The position numbers were made by a program, and so were the translations under genes. Shown in pieces: positions 3,769-5,063 of a stretch of 5,063 nt of DNA. The notes beneath the pieces were generated by a model, which saw only the letters and a program-made list of their open reading frames with translations, ran no database searches and was not told where the DNA came from. Origin of the DNA: Methanobacterium sp. PtaU1.Bin097 (lineage in GTDB: Archaea > Methanobacteriota > Methanobacteria > Methanobacteriales > Methanobacteriaceae); the NCBI GenBank assembly GCA_002067325.1, contig MVQY01000065.1, positions 1-5,063 on the forward strand. The letters run 5' to 3'. Within the stretch, counting starts at the first letter, position 1. Every line of letters starts with the position of its first letter.

Positions 3769-5063
3769 ATGAAGATCACAGTAATCGGAGCGGGATATGT
3801 GGGACTGGTCACCGCGGCCTGTCTCGCCGAAGTGGGCCACCAGGTGTTATGCGCAAAGAAGAGTCAAAAGAAATTTGAAATGCTAAAAAAGGGAATATCA
3901 CCCATATATGAACCGGGACTAAGTGAAATGCTCCAGAGGAATCTTAAAGAAAACCGGATCGATTTCACCACCAACATAAAAGAGGCAATTAACTTCAGTG
4001 AGGCCATCTTCATCTGCGTGGGGACACCCACCACCCCTGAAGGTAAAGCCGACCTGTCACAGGTGAAAGATGTGGTATCCTCCATCGCCGAACATATGGA
4101 CGGCTATAAACTCATCATCGAAAAATCAACAGTCCCAGTAAACACCCACCTTAAGATAAGGGAAATGGTACAGGCCGAAACAGATATAGAATTTGACGTC
4201 GCTTCCAATCCGGAATTCCTGGCCGAAGGAACCTCGGTTTACAACTTCATGAACCCCAACCGGATAGTGGTAGGGGTTGACTCAGATAGAGCGAGGAAGA
4301 TATTTGAAGAGATCTACGAACCATTCACCAGTAAAGGATTCCCCCTGCTATTTACAGATATACCCTCTGCAGAGATAATAAAATACGCCTCAAACGCCTT
4401 CCTGGCCATTAAAATATCCTACATCAACATGATCTCCGACCTGTGCCAGCGCACAGGAGCTAACATCGACGATGTTTCTAAAGGTGTAGGCCTGGACCAC
4501 AGGATAGGGGACAAATTCCTGAACGCCGGTCTGGGATACGGTGGATCATGCCTCCCCAAGGATGTAAACGCACTCATCCACACTTACAAGGAATTCGACC
4601 TGGATATTGGATTGTTACAGGAAACAGAGAAGATAAACCAGAACCGCCGGGAGATCTTCTACCAGCAGGTGGAGGAAATCCTGGATGAAATTGAGGGAAG
4701 CACCATTACCCTGTGGGGACTGGCCTTCAAACCCAACACCGACGATATAAGGGCCGCGCCGGCCATAGATATAGCCAGAAAACTGCAGGATAGAGGGGCC
4801 AAATTGAAGTTATACGACCCCGAAGCTGAAGACAACTTCTCACTCCATTTACCAGAAAATGAGAATGTAACCTACTTCCAGGACAAATATGAAGCCGTTA
4901 AAGGTTCCCATGCCCTTCTGATAATCACCGAATGGGATGAGTTTAAAGTATCTGACTTAGATAAAATAAAGAAACTAATGGCCTCACCTAACATCATCGA
5001 CGGACGAAACATCTTAAACACCGAATTGATGGCAGAAAAAGGGTTTAAATATGTTAGTATGGG
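3769..5063 (+). CDS. UDP-glucose 6-dehydrogenase (runs off right edge, nearly complete)
   Basis: Oxidises UDP-glucose to UDP-glucuronate in two NAD-dependent steps in the cytoplasm, supplying uronic acids for surface glycans; a related UDP-sugar substrate is possible. The frame is open for 431 codons with no stop and ends GFKYVSMG, where homologues finish with 'GF.Y.SIGR', so only about a residue may be missing. Order: Rossmann domain with GAGYVG (7-12), PIYEPGL (45-51), CVGTPT (83-88), EKSTVP (118-123), NPEFLAEG (147-154); central helix with KYASNAF (205-211); then RIGDKFL (245-251), the catalytic GYGGSCLPKD (256-265, Cys261), LAFKPNTDD (318-326) and the C-terminal UDP-binding domain. T121, E149, K205, N209, C261 and D265 fit the catalytic set. 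Odd: residue 30 is Lys where an Asp normally binds the NAD ribose. An in-frame ATG at 3745 would add eight residues, but the MKITVIG start fits the family and the predicted promoter. The ribosome binding site (AGAGAG) is weak. Confidence 0.95.
   Translation, partial: MKITVIGAGYVGLVTAACLAEVGHQVLCAKKSQKKFEMLKKGISPIYEPGLSEMLQRNLKENRIDFTTNIKEAINFSEAIFICVGTPTTPEGKADLSQVKDVVSSIAEHMDGYKLIIEKSTVPVNTHLKIREMVQAETDIEFDVASNPEFLAEGTSVYNFMNPNRIVVGVDSDRARKIFEEIYEPFTSKGFPLLFTDIPSAEIIKYASNAFLAIKISYINMISDLCQRTGANIDDVSKGVGLDHRIGDKFLNAGLGYGGSCLPKDVNALIHTYKEFDLDIGLLQETEKINQNRREIFYQQVEEILDEIEGSTITLWGLAFKPNTDDIRAAPAIDIARKLQDRGAKLKLYDPEAEDNFSLHLPENENVTYFQDKYEAVKGSHALLIITEWDEFKVSDLDKIKKLMASPNIIDGRNILNTELMAEKGFKYVSM

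Noticed and set aside
3864..4085. Minus-strand open frame inside the dehydrogenase gene
   Set aside because: The plus strand here encodes conserved UDP-glucose dehydrogenase motifs without interruption.

Overview
The window looks like chromosomal DNA of a methanogenic archaeon, most likely a Methanobacterium-type member of the Methanobacteriales. The evidence is the pairing of DUF1616 and DUF4012-type membrane proteins, TATA-box-like promoters with T-tract stops, GGTGA/GGAG ribosome binding sites and A/T-rich intergenic DNA. No rRNA, tRNA, CRISPR array, transposase or integrase is visible, and the taxonomic call is an inference from gene content.

Layout. (1) Positions 1-284, minus strand: the first 94 codons of a gene that runs off the left edge. 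It encodes a soluble protein with a 'SGAYDP...PPVYNRHSW...YYNDPTLY' signature, which I associate, weakly, with alpha/beta-hydrolase-like proteins of surface-polysaccharide loci. (2) 285-535: intergenic, with a candidate promoter whose core is bracketed by an 8-bp inverted repeat. (3) 536-2308, minus: a 590-residue DUF1616 membrane protein. Its four-helix membrane block is present twice, and it ends in an N-glycosylation-sequon-rich outer domain and a Pro/Glu tail. (4) 2309-2626: A/T-rich gap with the DUF1616 promoter, three tandem TGTTTTAT-type repeats and a strong T-tract terminator for the next gene. (5) 2627-3343, minus: a 238-residue membrane-anchored DUF4012-type protein with LytR-CpsA-Psr-like features. 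(6) 3344-3768: a 425-bp divergent intergenic region with several palindromes. (7) 3769-5063, plus: a nearly complete UDP-glucose 6-dehydrogenase that runs off the right edge only at its last residue or so.

How the genes may work together. The dehydrogenase makes a nucleotide-linked uronic acid for glycans. The DUF4012/LCP-like and DUF1616 proteins are predicted to sit in the membrane with domains facing the cell surface, and the left-edge protein resembles polysaccharide-locus proteins. Together this suggests a cell-envelope glycan neighbourhood. Each minus-strand gene appears to have its own promoter and terminator, so it is not one tight operon, and the shared role is inference. The most unusual points are the internal duplication in the DUF1616 protein, the lysine where UDP-sugar dehydrogenases normally have the NAD-ribose-binding aspartate, and the palindromes placed at core promoters.
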